DNA of 64,000 nucleotides from Thraustochytrium sp. TN22 (taxonomy: Eukaryota > Sar > Bigyra > Thraustochytrida > Thraustochytriidae), in assembly GCA_013306675.1 (NCBI GenBank), contig JABLUY010000063.1, positions 1 through 64,000 on the forward strand, read 5' to 3'. Position 1 is the stretch's first letter. Every line of letters starts with the position of its first letter. The notes under the pieces are model-generated. The model made no database searches. It was given only the letters and a program-made list of their open reading frames with translations, and was not told the origin of the DNA. The translations under genes and the position numbers were made by a program. Below, in pieces: positions 26,244-36,968 of the stretch.

Positions 26244-28197
26244 TCAGGCAGCAAGGGTCTTCTCCTTCGCGGGGGCACTAGCCTCCGTAGAAGTCGCCGC
26301 CTTGAGAGTGGAAGGTGTGGCGGAAGTGGCAGCCCTGTTGTCGTCAGACTCGGCAGCGCCGGGCTTGCGGGAGATGCAAGTCCACTCGAAGCTGTCGGGC
26401 AAGGTAATGAGGTTCTCTTCGGTCGCAGCGGAGTGGATCTGCGGGACGGTGTCATCAACGCGGCGCGGGAAGTGGATACAGTCAGCGTCGATCTGGCCGC
26501 GGACAGAGAACTTGGGCGGGTAGTAGACGCTGATTTTGCGGACGTTCTTGTGGCCGGCGCGGTACATCTCGACAAAGATCTGGTTGCGCTCCTTCCAGAG
26601 GAGAAACTGCTTGCTGACGAAGATGGCAAAGGCGTGATCGCGCAAGAAGTCGTTGCTGACAAAGGGCACGCCCAGCTTGAGCGCGGCGAGCTGCCAAAAG
26701 AGGTCATCGTTGCCGCTGTGAGTGTAAATGATCTCGCACGATGGGTCCGCAGTGAGGCGCTGCAAGGCGTCCTTGTCCTCTCGCGTCTTGCAATGGTGGC
26801 GCCTGTGCATGGTGTGCATGATGAGCAGCTTGCGCGTGCCCTCGCCGAGCGCATCCACGACCTGCTCGACCTGCGGGAAGGACCAGCCGCCCCCGGCATA
26901 GTTCTGCTTGTAATAGGCGATGTTGGCACCGTCGATGACGACGTCGATCTTGCCTTGAAGCCCATCCACCCTCTCCTCGAAAGTGGACAGCGTCTCGGCG
27001 GGCGTGTAGTTGCCCTTGTCAGGCAGATTGTTGATGCAGAGCCGCCGCATCTCTTCAATCATGAGCTGCGTCTTATCGGCGGACAGCTCGATCGACCTGA
27101 GCTTGTGCCCGCATTGCGAGCATGCACATGACTCCGAGTCCACCTTCACGCCGGTCGCGATGCTCCACGTCGCGGCGTCCAGCGCATAGCGCGCACGAAT
27201 CGTGTTGGCCAGGTCGTCCTCGGGGCACGAGGTGTCCTCAAAGAACTCCCTGAGCATCGTGTCGAACTCGTCCAGGGCCCGCCTTGCGAGCGCCTCGTCT
27301 TGCCTATCGCGGGCGGCGCGCGCCGCCGTCAGAAACGCCCGCAAAAACAGCGACGAGGTCTCCTCCTGGGGGGGCACTTGGGTCGTGGACATATTGACGC
27401 GCCCCAGCGCCTCGTTCACGCCCCGCTTCAGAACTTTGAGCTGGTCCACATGTTCCGCGGTCGTCGCATGCTCCGCGAGGAAAGTGAGCAGCCCGATGAA
27501 GGTCCGCACGCGCGGCTTGATGCCCGCCTTCTCCTCCATCACCTGCACCAGTTCGACGCCGCGCTGCACGTCGCCCTTGAGCGAGAGCCACTTGATGATG
27601 TTGGACCACGCCGCCTCGTCTCCGTCGGCGGGAGGCCCAGTCTTGGACTGCAAGTGCTCCAGCATGAGCTCCATGAGGTCGTCGCGCTGGCTCATGGTCA
27701 GGAGGCGGATCACGCCAGGCCACAGATCATTGCGCTCAAGAATTACCTCGCGCTTCGCCTTGAACCACGCGCTGAACAGGTCCAGGTCGCCCAACCTTTG
27801 GATGCGCTGGTGCTCGATCGTCAGAAGCAGCTTCTCGTACTGCTCCTGGGACGTGTCGCGCAGCTTGAGCAGACGTTTGTACTTGGCCGGGTCCACGAAC
27901 GCCTCAAGGCTCGCGTACTGGCTCAGCGGCTCCCCGCCGGGAGGCACATTCTGACTCGAGTAGTCCTCGTCCAGGATTCTTTTGACGCGGCGCGGCCGTG
28001 GCCGCGCCTCTCGCATCAGGTCCGCGGAGAATTCCTCCATCCGCTGCGAAGATTTCGGCTTGCGCGGCTTGGGCGAGGCCTCCCTCCTGGCGGCCTTCTG
28101 CCCTCGCCCCAGCTCTTTGCCGCGCGGCGACCCTGGCGACCGGCCCGGCGACGCCCGCCGCTTCCCGCCTCCGCTGCCGTCTGGCGACGCCGAGGCG

Positions 28198-28245
<48 letters not shown>

Positions 28246-28247
28246 AT
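26244..28247 (-). CDS. PRORP: Protein-only RNase P (PRORP)
   Basis: 667 residues. Single-protein RNase P that cuts 5' leaders from pre-tRNA. A disordered poly-Ser/Pro, basic N-terminus (about 1-75) precedes a helical PPR-like region (about 110-340). A zinc-binding linker (CACSQCGHKL, about 373) leads into the NYN/PIN metallonuclease: DVVIDGANIAYY (about 432), SGNDDLFWQLAALK (about 511) and SNDFLRDHAF (about 530). These supply the conserved catalytic aspartates, and WKERNQ matches the family pattern. No clear mitochondrial presequence precedes the Ser tract, so nuclear, mitochondrial or dual location is open. The frame is open far upstream but only as antisense to the DNAAF5 leader. It diverges from DNAAF5. 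Confidence 0.92.
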
Positions 28248-28869
28248 CGCCCTGGCCTGCCTCCACGCCCACGTCCCCGTCCACGCCGCGCCGGCCCGCG
28301 CCTCGCCGGCGCCGCGCAGCCGCAGCGCGCGCGCGAGCTCCTGCGCGTCCACCTGCTGCTGCAGCTGCTGGACCTGCTGCAGCTGCTGCAGCTGCAGGCC
28401 GCAGCCGCTGCGCGCGCGGGCGGCGGCCGCCGGCGCGGGGCGCTCGCGGGCCCCGGCTCGCGCTCGCGCCGCCCCTGCCCGCGCGAGCCGCGCGAGCATC
28501 AACCAAGCGCAGCGCGGCGGCGGGCGGCGCAGGCTTCGACTCTGCCTGCCGCCTGCGCCCGCGCGCGCCGCGCCATTCGTGCGGTTTCCCCGCTGGGGGG
28601 CGGCGCCGGAGTCCGCGCGGCGCGGCGCGGCGCCGGCGCCCGGCGCGCCGTGCCGGGAGCAGGCCCGCGCGGCAGGGCAGGATGCCCCGGTGGAGCCGGC
28701 GCGCGCCGTGTCTCGCCGGCGCGCGGGATTCGCCGGCGTCAACGTTCGCGAGCCCGCGCGGCGGCAGACCGCGATTGGCCGGTTGCGCGGCGTTGCGCGG
28801 GTGCTCGCGCGGGCGCTCGCGGCGGCGGCGGCGGCGGCGGCGCGGCGCGCGCGGCGCGCGAGCGCGAGC
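28248..28869. promoter_or_regulatory. Shared divergent promoter region PRORP/DNAAF5
   Basis: A 622-bp, extremely GC-rich spacer between two divergent start codons, presumably holding both promoters. No TATA box seen. A (CGG)n tract lies near 28821-28843. Confidence 0.4.
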
Positions 28870-31563
28870 ATGGACCCGGTGGTGTCCAGGTTCCAGCGCG
28901 ACCTGAACTGCGCGGGGGATGAGGACAGGAGCACGAGGACGCGCGCGCTCAAGAAGCTGGAGGAGGCCGCCTTCGGACGCAGACCCGCGGAGGAGCTGGA
29001 GGAGGAGGGCGCCAGGGCGAAGCTGCTGGAGCAGGGGCTGCTGAAGGCGCTCGTGGACAGGTTTGCGGACCCGGCGGAGAAATGTAGGGAGCTGGCCGTG
29101 GGCATGCTCGCCAAGTTCGTGCGCGAGGACGGCGACGCGGCCTGCGGCAAGGAGCGCAGGCTGGGCGCGCCCGTCGTCGTGGCCATCGCGGCAGCGGCGC
29201 TCGAGGCCATGGAGCCGCGCCTGTGCGAGGTGCCCTTTCCGGAGCAGGCCGAGGAGATCCGCCTCGCGCTGCTGGAGCTGCTGGCCGCGCTCATCGCCCA
29301 CCCTGACGCGCGCCCGGCGCTGGCGCGCGACCTGGGCAAGGTGGCCCGCGTCGTCTCGCGCGCCTCGGCCGACAGCTTCCCGGACAGCAAGAAGGAGGGC
29401 GCGCTCTGTGTGGCCCGGCTGTGCGAGGCCTTCCCCGACACGGTGCATCAGCAGTTCGAGACTCTGCTGGACGCCGTCGTGACCAACCTGACCCACCAGC
29501 ACGCCAAGGTGCGCCAGGCGTGCCTGGACGCCGTCAAGGCGCTCGTGGTGGCCTGCGCCGGCCGTGCGGCCGCTGCCGAGGACGTGATGCGCGACAAGGT
29601 GGTACCCGCCATTCGCAACATCAACCACGACCGCGCCTCGGCCGTGCGCATTCGCGGCATGGAGCTCATCTGCGAGCTCCTACGCACCATGCCCAACTCC
29701 GAGGCGTACCGCAAGGACCTCGTGCCCATTCTGCTCTTCGGCCTGGCCGACCAGGCGCGCCAGATCCAGGAGATGACGCTCGAGGCGGTCGAGCGCCTCG
29801 GCGCCTCGCTGGCATCGGCGGACCAGGGCGCCGCGGCGGCCGTCGAGGCCGAGCCGGTGGCCCTCCCAGAGCCCTTCGCAACGCGTCCCGGCGCTGGCGC
29901 GCGCGCGCTCATCGTGCAGATCCTGCCGTCGGCGCTGCCCACCTTGCTGCAGGAGGCGCACGACTGGACTGCGCAGGAGCGCTTCCGCGCAGTGGCATTG
30001 CTTCGTTGCTTCGTGGTCTTTGCCGAGGGCGCCATGCAGCCCTTTCTGCGCGAAGTCTGCGAGACGCTCTACGCGGCGGCGCTAGATGACGAGCAGGGCG
30101 TGCGCGAGGTCGCCACGGATGCGGCGCGCCTTCTCGCGCACTACTGCGAGCCCTCGGCGCTGCTGGACCTCGTGCTGCCGGCCTGCCTGGGCCAACGCGC
30201 GGCGCCCGGTGCCGAAGAGGCAGCGAGTCGCCGCCTGGGGGCTCTGGCCTGCCTGTCGGGCGTCGTGGCGGGCCTGCCGCGCCGGCCTGCAGCGCCGTCC
30301 GCCTTGCAGACTGACCTGGCCCGCGTCGCTGCCACGCTGAACGACCCGTCGCTCGAGCATGCTGCGTCCGTAGAGACCGCCGTGCAGGCGCACGTGCTGC
30401 AGGCCGCCACCGCGCTGCTAGAGCGCGCGTACGCGGCGCAGACGCACGATGGCCTGTCCGAGCCGCTCGACCGCGTCACCGTGTGTCACATGCTACGCGC
30501 GCTCTTTGTGCTGCTCACGAGCCCGGGGGACGAGGCACTGACGCGGGGCGCCGAGGAGGCACTCGTACTGGCGGCGGCCTGCAGCGGCTTCATGGTCGAG
30601 GGCGAGGGCGAGGGCGAGGGCCTTGCCCCGAACGTGCCAGCCATGGTTGAGGCGTGCGCCGTGGCGCTCCTCCCTCTTGACCCTGCGTCGGCTGCAGGCT
30701 GGACCAAGTACGCGGCGGACCGGCGCGTTTTCGACCAGACTGTGAGGCGCGCTGGCGTCGAAGGACTGGCACGTCAGGACCAGCTGCAGCGCGTTGTGGA
30801 CGTGCTTATCGCCACCACGCCCGCGGAGCGCGACGCAGATCTGCGCCTCGGCATGCTGTCCCTGCTCGAGGCCATGATCGGCTCATGCGCCGAGACCGAG
30901 AAGGAGAACCGCGGGCCGCTAGACCGGTTCGCGCCCGCGCTTGTGGACAAGGTCATCCTGCCAAACCTGGTCTGGCGCGCGGGGCGCGTGCCAGCGACGA
31001 TTCGCAAGGTGAGCATCTTCTGCCTCAGCCGCCTGGCGGCCGTGACCAGCGCTGCGCAGGCGACCTGGTTCGCGCAGGAGCTGGAGGCCGTCTTCCCAAC
31101 GCTCAAGGCTTGCCTGGACGACCTCGAGACCGACACGCGCCGCTTCGCCTGCATGGCGCTGCGAGACATCTTTGGGCTCCTCGCCGCCCACGGGCTCTCG
31201 CTCTCGCGCACTGTCGTGCTCGACGGCTACCACGACCTCATCAAGCGCCTCGACGACGCTGACGACCGCGTGCGCATCGTCGCCTGCGAAGCGCTTGCCA
31301 GAATGGTTTTGCTCGCCCCGGACGACGCGCTCCGCGGCACCGCAGCTGACTATATGGTGGACGCAGCGCTCATCCACATGGACGACGCCGAGGCGCCCGT
31401 GCGGGCCGCCGTCTTTGGCATCGTCGACGCTCTCGTGCACCGCCGCGTCGATCTGGCCAAGATTTCCTCCAAGGCCGCCGCGCATCGCACGCGCCATCGC
31501 AGCCCCGAGCTTTGCGATCGTCTTGTTGCTCTCTGCGAGGCGCAAACTCCATCGACCGTGTAG
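28870..31563 (+). CDS. DNAAF5: Dynein axonemal assembly factor 5 (HEATR2-like)
   Basis: 897 residues, almost entirely helical HEAT repeats. HEATR2/DNAAF5 features include an opening VSRFQRDLN..GDEDRSTRTRALKKL, RFADPAEKCRELA, the VVTNLTHQHAKVRQACLDAVK repeat, and later DDADDRVRIVACEAL near the C-terminus. DNAAF5 is a cytosolic factor needed to preassemble axonemal dynein arms, so the organism should build motile cilia. Other HEAT proteins such as condensin subunits were considered but match the N-terminal pattern less well. ATG 28870 follows an Arg/Ala-rich open stretch that I treat as leader. Confidence 0.82.
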   Translation: MDPVVSRFQRDLNCAGDEDRSTRTRALKKLEEAAFGRRPAEELEEEGARAKLLEQGLLKALVDRFADPAEKCRELAVGMLAKFVREDGDAACGKERRLGAPVVVAIAAAALEAMEPRLCEVPFPEQAEEIRLALLELLAALIAHPDARPALARDLGKVARVVSRASADSFPDSKKEGALCVARLCEAFPDTVHQQFETLLDAVVTNLTHQHAKVRQACLDAVKALVVACAGRAAAAEDVMRDKVVPAIRNINHDRASAVRIRGMELICELLRTMPNSEAYRKDLVPILLFGLADQARQIQEMTLEAVERLGASLASADQGAAAAVEAEPVALPEPFATRPGAGARALIVQILPSALPTLLQEAHDWTAQERFRAVALLRCFVVFAEGAMQPFLREVCETLYAAALDDEQGVREVATDAARLLAHYCEPSALLDLVLPACLGQRAAPGAEEAASRRLGALACLSGVVAGLPRRPAAPSALQTDLARVAATLNDPSLEHAASVETAVQAHVLQAATALLERAYAAQTHDGLSEPLDRVTVCHMLRALFVLLTSPGDEALTRGAEEALVLAAACSGFMVEGEGEGEGLAPNVPAMVEACAVALLPLDPASAAGWTKYAADRRVFDQTVRRAGVEGLARQDQLQRVVDVLIATTPAERDADLRLGMLSLLEAMIGSCAETEKENRGPLDRFAPALVDKVILPNLVWRAGRVPATIRKVSIFCLSRLAAVTSAAQATWFAQELEAVFPTLKACLDDLETDTRRFACMALRDIFGLLAAHGLSLSRTVVLDGYHDLIKRLDDADDRVRIVACEALARMVLLAPDDALRGTAADYMVDAALIHMDDAEAPVRAAVFGIVDALVHRRVDLAKISSKAAAHRTRHRSPELCDRLVALCEAQTPSTV

Positions 31564-31681
31564 ACAGACAGACAGACAGAAAAACAACAAACAGAGAAAC
31601 GAACGAGCAAACAAACAAACACAAACTTAGCCAAACTCGCGCAAGGACGCACGATGCATGGATGCTCTGCACCCTTTTTTT

Positions 31682-32014
31682 TCAGTGGTGGTTAAAGCGA
31701 GCCAACCCGCGCGACGCGAGCTCGTCGTCGTGCTGGTCCTCCTCGGCGGCTAGAAGCGCCTTGAGTCGCGCGCGCCGCGCGCGCACCAGATTCTCGCTCT
31801 CAAATCGCAGCTCCTGCTCGCACGCAGCATCGAGGCGTGCATCGGCCTCGCGGTTCGTCGACCGCTGGTGCTTGGTCTCCCACTCTGCACGCGCCTCCGC
31901 GGACTGGCGGTCCCTGAGGTCGTCCAGCGCACGTGCCACAGCCATCTCCTTCTTGACCAGCTCGCGCACGTTGTCGTCGGCGCGCCGCGCGCGGGGCCGC
32001 GCCGCCGCGCTCAT
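31682..32014 (-). CDS. Small CFAP141-like ciliary protein (tentative)
   Basis: 110 residues, highly charged and helical. The C-terminal half (RRARLKALLAAEEDQHDDEL then ASRGLARF) matches the pattern of CFAP141, a microtubule inner protein of axonemal doublets about 100 residues long: R..L..L...E...Y..EL...G.A. The position supports the call, as it converges on DNAAF5 with 118 bp between stop codons. The frame is open to a GTG at 32092; ATG 32014 gives the family length. The assignment rests on a short motif and a similar size, so it is tentative. It could instead be an unrelated coiled-coil protein. Confidence 0.5.
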   Translation of the reverse strand: MSAAARPRARRADDNVRELVKKEMAVARALDDLRDRQSAEARAEWETKHQRSTNREADARLDAACEQELRFESENLVRARRARLKALLAAEEDQHDDELASRGLARFNHH

Positions 32015-32452
32015 GCTCGCTAGCGGAATGCTCGCTCCCTCGCTCGCTTGCTTGCTCAGGACCTCGAACGCTTCTACACCGCCGCTCCCCACGCGCGCTG
32101 CGATCGCGTCGAGCTTGCGATTGCGTCTCGCCTCAGCGTCCGCGACTTGAAGCTGGTGATGGCTTGGCGCGACGGCCGCCCACTGCGTGCGCCACTCCGT
32201 CCCGCATACTCACAGCTTTCTCGCCTCGCTTGGGGCCAACTTGGGAAAAAGAGGCGCTCAACGGATAGTTGTCATCGGAGGTGGCGTTCCAAAGGGTGCG
32301 CGCGATCGATGATGAGGAATAGCGGTCGGTGCGTGGCGAGAGAGCGGGTCGACGAGACTCGCACGAGTGGTCGATAATCTCGAGCGCGCGCGGCGGCCGC
32401 GCGCGCGCCGCTCCTGGCGCGCCGGCCTGGCTGGCGAGCGCGCCGGCACAGC
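32015..32452. other. Divergent spacer
   Basis: No supported gene. Presumed promoters of the small CFAP141-like gene (minus) and the F-box-like gene (plus). Confidence 0.45.
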
Positions 32453-34620
32453 ATGGGCGGCGCCGCCAGCCGCGGGAGCGGCGGCAGCGCGTACCAGCAC
32501 CGCGCTGCGCGCGTGGCGGCCGAGGAGGACGCGGAGAATGACTGCAAGGTCGCGGCGTCGGCGCTGAGCGTCGCCGCGGCGCGGGACGGCGGCGTCGCCC
32601 CGACGAAGGGTCTGCCACAGCCGGCGCCGCGCATGGCGCAAAGCACGATGCTGCGCTTGAGTGACCCTTTGCGGCAGACGCGACGAAAGATCACGTCGCT
32701 GGCCGTGTACCGGCGTCTGACGGCGCGGCTGAGCGGCGCCGGCCAGAAGCGTTTCCGCACGGGCATGATCGCACTGCGGTTCCTGGCGACCAAGGGCAGC
32801 GGGTCCCGCAGTCCGAACACGCAGGAGGGGGCAGCTCATGACGAGCTGATTCTGCAGCAGCGGGACGCCAGACTGCGCCTTGGCATGCTGCACGTGCTGA
32901 GCTTTCTCGATTTCCAGGACCTCGCAAAGGCCGGCCTGGCGTGCTGGTCGTGGCAGCGGCTCGTGCGGAGACACCTCCGGGTCGTCCAAGAAGGCTTTCC
33001 GGAGGAGGAGAGCGCGTGGATCCGTGCACAGCTTGGCTACAATCATTCCTTCTTCTTGCGCTTCCTCGTGCAGCTATTGAGTGAGACGGTGTCCACCGCC
33101 TTCCAGACCGGGCCAGACGCCAAGGTCTCCGAGGAGACGATGGCGGCTTTGAGCGCCAAGGTGCGCAAGCACAACTATCACTATGCAACGTGCCCATCCG
33201 TGGCTATGGCGATGCTGAGCGGCGAGCCTGGCGCACATGAGGCCAGCGCAAGGCACGAGGTGGTCTTCCGCGCCAAGTACTCGCGCGAGGTGGCGGAGAT
33301 TGGGGACCTCAGCGTGCTGGGACTCATCGTAGACGCGCTCCAGGTCTGCATGGCGAGCCTCCGCGCAGCCGTTGAGGAGGCGCGCGAGTCCTTGGGCGCG
33401 GCGGCCGAGGAGGAGGCTCGGCAACGCGCCCTGGCCTTCTTTGGAGACGAATCAAGCACGGACGCACGTTGCTGCACAGCGGCGGGCATCTACCGGGGCG
33501 ACATTATTACCTCGTGCCAGCAGTATTTTGGCACGATGGAGGCGAAGGTGGATGCTGCAAACGCCAAGCTCTGCCGCGCGGTTCGAGACAGCCTGCAGAA
33601 GCTGGCAGCCCACATGCCCGGACCGGACCCGCTGCACAATCTGCTCGCGCCAGTGCCTCCGCTGCACGTCAGGAGCGCCGCCGCTGGCTCGCTCAAGGCG
33701 GTGGTGGCCGCGGCCGCCGTGTCCGCGAGCGCCGAGGAGCGGCGCATGCCGGCGATTGCCTGGCTCTCGGACGCGTCTTTGCAGAGCACGGACGTGAAGA
33801 CCTTTTTGCTGACGAACTGTGCGCAGCTTGGCGCTGCCATGGTAAAGCAGTGCCTCGTGGTGCACGTCCGCAACGACCTGCTTACGGAGGACTTTTGGCA
33901 GCCAGGGTGCTGGCCAAGGTCAAGAGCCTCATCACAACGTGCACGCCGTCTACAAGCATCGTGCAAGAGTCGTACTGCGCGCTCCTCGGCCTCTCGTCGA
34001 CGACGACTGGTCTGCCGACGAAAAAGCTGGACCTGACCGGCCCGGAGACCGCCCTTCTGGCCGTGGAGACGCTGATCGATGAGTACTTGGACTACTTTCT
34101 CGATCGGCGCTTCTCCGTCGCCGGGGTCGCGAGCCCAGCGCCCGCGCCGCACTTCCCGCGCACGCCTGAGGAGGTCACGGCGCGGCCTCAAGGCTGGCTT
34201 CTGGACGAGCTGTGCTCGGTGTACGAAACCTTTTTGCAGCGCAGCGACCCTGAGGTTTGCCTCACGGACCAGTGCAGGCTGCAAATCCACCGGCTGGCTT
34301 TGCGTCGCTACGTGCACCATACACTCATGAAAGAGCACGCGCGGCACAGTCTAAGCCACGCACCGCACGGACACATCCTTGTGCCCGTTGAGAAGCGCAA
34401 CGCGCTGGCCACCGCGCTGGTGCCCATGCTCCTGGCGTCTGTGGAGCGTGACCTGGGGCCATCCGCGCAACCGGACGACCTGGAGCGACGCATTTTCGAC
34501 GAGCACGCGAATCTGCTCAAGGTGCTGAGTGCGCTCGCGTTGCAGGAGCTTGTGCAGCTGATCGAGCTCAAGCGTCGCGATATTCAAGCGTACGAGAAGC
34601 AGAGTATTCGCGCAGACTGA
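32453..34620 (+). CDS. F-box-like large orphan protein with one frame disruption
   Basis: The coding signal runs through two registers, 32453 to about 33896 and then to 34620. The switch lies at a run of four T (33893-33896). With one more T the text would read ...DLLTEDFLAARVLAKVKSL without a break, so a single-base loss, real or a sequencing error, is the simplest explanation. The whole would be about 720 residues. Residues about 140-175 (RLGMLHVLSFLDFQDLAKAG, then LACWSWQRLV) resemble an F-box helix set, which would bind Skp1 and place it in a cullin-1 E3 ligase. The remaining helical region is not recognised. No good intron borders were found at the switch. Function remains unknown. Confidence 0.65.
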
Positions 34621-34887
34621 ACATTGGCTGGCTCTGGCGGCACCAAAGTTTCACCTTTTCCCTTTTTTTTTTTTTGGTGTGGGTGGCAAAGCGCCTTGAG
34701 CAAGAACTTGGAAAGAGGAGAGAGAGAGAGAGAGGGAGTGTCCTGGAGTGAAAGAAATCGAGATCGAGATCGAAGTCGAGTTAGGTCATCAGAGAGCAGC
34801 ATGCATGGCTGCCCCTTGGGCTTGGCAGGCTTCGTTGGTGCGTCTACACGCAGAGTTTTGGAAACTAGCGTGAGTAGGGCAGGGCGG
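34621..34887. other. Spacer with homopolymer and GA tract
   Basis: Convergent 3' flanks. Contains a long T run near 34661-34675, a (GA)n tract at about 34718-34734 and a short GATCGA repeat. No gene seen. Confidence 0.55.
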
Positions 34888-35775
34888 TCAGACCTGCAGG
34901 CCCGGAAGCACGAGCGGGCTCTGCTGCACAGCGGACTTGAGGTAGAGGTAGCAGAACTCGCCCATGACGGCAACGTGGAGAAGCTGCGCGAAGAGCACGA
35001 AGAGGCCAACCCAGCCCCCGGTGATCCCGATCGAGTGCTTGTCCGTCAGCTCGTGATACGAGCTGGCCCAAAAGACGGTGAGGAAGAGGCGCGAGAGGCC
35101 AATGGAGAAGACAAAGTGCGACACCCAGGGCTCGACGGCGCGGCTCGCCTTTTGCAGCAGGTAAAACTGCGGCAGAATGGCGACGACCTCGAGATAGAGA
35201 GCAAAGGTCCAGGCGATGTCGGTGAAGACGTTGCGGTTGAGCGAGGGATGCAGCAAAATGGCCAGGACGAGGCACGGCAGGATGAGGACGATGGGCCCCG
35301 CCTGCGCTGGGATGCTGTTGATCTTGCCGAAGCCATCCTCGTTGGCGTTATAGGTGTTCTTGTACGTGACGACGGTGACGAAGATGAGCAGGCCAACGAT
35401 GAGGAGCGACGCGATCTCAACGGCCTGGTACAACCAGTCGCCGGACTTGTCATAAGGAAGGTAGCCCTCGTAGAAGAGGATGGAGCTGAGGCGCGCCAGG
35501 AAGACCAGTGCATACAGTTCGAGCGTCTTGAGCGAGACGCCTGCGCAGGAACGGTCACTGCGGAACTTGACCAGCAGCACCACGAAGCCGAACATGCGCG
35601 TCATGGCGCCCAGCGTCAGCAGAAAGCTGAAGTCGCCGTCGCTGAGCAAGTGATACACGAACATGATGCACGCGAACCCGGTAATGTACAGCACGATGTT
35701 GAGCCGGTTCTTGTTCACCCACTCCTTCCTCTTGACCGGGTTCTGCATCATCTCCGTGAACTCTCTGAGCGACAT
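34888..35775 (-). CDS. ER lumen protein-retaining receptor (KDEL receptor) family
   Basis: 295 residues with about eight hydrophobic segments. The core matches the ERD2/KDEL receptor fold (PQ-loop related): AMTRMFGFVVLLVKFRSDRS, GVSLKTLELYALVFLARLSS, and further on EVVAILPQFYLLQKA and SRLFLTVFWASSYHEL. KDEL receptors return escaped ER chaperones from the Golgi. Relative to the classical about 215-residue receptor there is an N-terminal extension with a further membrane segment (about 23-42), as in the longer ERD2-like group of plants and protists, so cargo specificity may differ. The frame is open far upstream, antisense to a GC-rich spacer; ATG 35775 is the natural start. Confidence 0.88.
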   Translation of the reverse strand: MSLREFTEMMQNPVKRKEWVNKNRLNIVLYITGFACIMFVYHLLSDGDFSFLLTLGAMTRMFGFVVLLVKFRSDRSCAGVSLKTLELYALVFLARLSSILFYEGYLPYDKSGDWLYQAVEIASLLIVGLLIFVTVVTYKNTYNANEDGFGKINSIPAQAGPIVLILPCLVLAILLHPSLNRNVFTDIAWTFALYLEVVAILPQFYLLQKASRAVEPWVSHFVFSIGLSRLFLTVFWASSYHELTDKHSIGITGGWVGLFVLFAQLLHVAVMGEFCYLYLKSAVQQSPLVLPGLQV

Positions 35776-36968
35776 CCTGCCTCGCTGTCGCTGCCTCCTC
35801 CTCCTCCTCCTCCTCCTCCCCGCCGGGCTTGGTCGCCGGTCTGCGGCTCGGCCTTCTCCGAGCTGTTTTTCAAAATAATGCTCCGCAGGATCCCGTCCTC
35901 GGGCGAGCCAGCGCCGCGCAGCCCGCTCCCGCCGTCGCCGCGCGGGCGGGCGAGCGAGCAAGCGAGCGAGCGAGCGAGTGAGCGAGCGAGCGAGCGAGGA
36001 GCGGCCCTCGCGCGACCGTGATCGAGGTCCGCCGCGCCTCCTGCGCCGCCGACGCCGCCGCCGCCGCCTCCTCCTCCTCCTCCTCCTCCTCCACCTTGGC
36101 AAGCAACGGCGGCCGGCCCGGCGCGCGGCGGGCGATCCTTGCGCGCGGCGGCGCGCGCGGGTCCCGTGCGGCGGCGCGGCGCGGCGGGGCGAGCGGGCGC
36201 GCGCCGGGTGGCGCGCGATTATCGACCCGGCGCCTCGCGGCGGCGGCGGCGCGGCGCGGCGGCGGCCCTGCGCAACGCAATACGGGCGCGTTCCGCGCGG
36301 TGCCGCGACGCGCGCGAGCAGGCGGCGCGGCGCGGCGGGCGAGGCCGCCTCGCGCCCAGATCGCGTTCGTTCGCTCGCTCCGGGCGCGCGGTGGCGGCGG
36401 CGGCGGCGGCGGCGGGCGCGGGCGGCGGCGGGCGCGGGCGGGCGGGCGGCGTTCGGGCGGCGCGCGCTGCGCAGGGCAGGTGCCGAGCAGGCTGGCTGGC
36501 AGCGCGCGGGTGGGCGGGCGGCGCGGCAGTTTGAAAAGCGGCGGCGGCGGCGGCAGCAGGCGAACTCTCGGCGCTCTCCTCTCGTCTCGTCTCGTTTCGT
36601 CTCGTCTCGTCTCGTCTCGTCTCGTCGCGCTCCGCCTCGTCGCGGGCGCGGGCGCGGGCGGTGTCTGTCGCTCGGGCGGGGAAGCGCGCGGCGCGGGCGC
36701 CGCTGCGTGCGCGCGCGGGCGCTCTGCGCGGGGGCTAGGGCACGCACGGCCCGCGCGCTCAGGCCGGCAGGCGGCGGCGGCTCGAGAACGGGGACGAGGC
36801 AGAGAGCGCCGCGGTTGTCGTCCGGTCTTGTGTCGTTCTCCCGGGAGTCCTCCTCGTGTCGTCAAGGACGTCTTGTCGAAGACTTTGACAAGGACGTCAA
36901 CGTCGACGTCGTGGTGGTCCTCTTGGCCGTGCCGTCGGTGAGAAGCAGAAACACAACAACAAGGCACG
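35776..36968. promoter_or_regulatory. Divergent promoter region KDEL receptor-like / cullin-1
   Basis: 1.2 kb, very GC-rich, between divergent starts. It holds a (CTC)n run near the KDEL receptor-like start (35793-35820), a (GAGC)n tract (about 35950-35998) and a (CTCGT)n tract at 36579-36626. No supported gene. Confidence 0.4.
36579..36626. repeat. (CTCGT)n pentanucleotide microsatellite
   Basis: Near-perfect CTCGT units, the complement of the GAGAC tract at 2222-2312. Confidence 0.9.

Noticed and set aside
28248-29441. Upstream extension of PRORP on the minus strand
   Set aside because: Antisense to DNAAF5 and its promoter; composition typical of a shadow frame.
28870-31563. Condensin subunit (CAP-G/Cnd3-like) identity for the HEAT-repeat protein
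   Set aside because: The N-terminal region and HQHAKVRQA repeat fit HEATR2/DNAAF5 better, and no condensin-specific motif was found.
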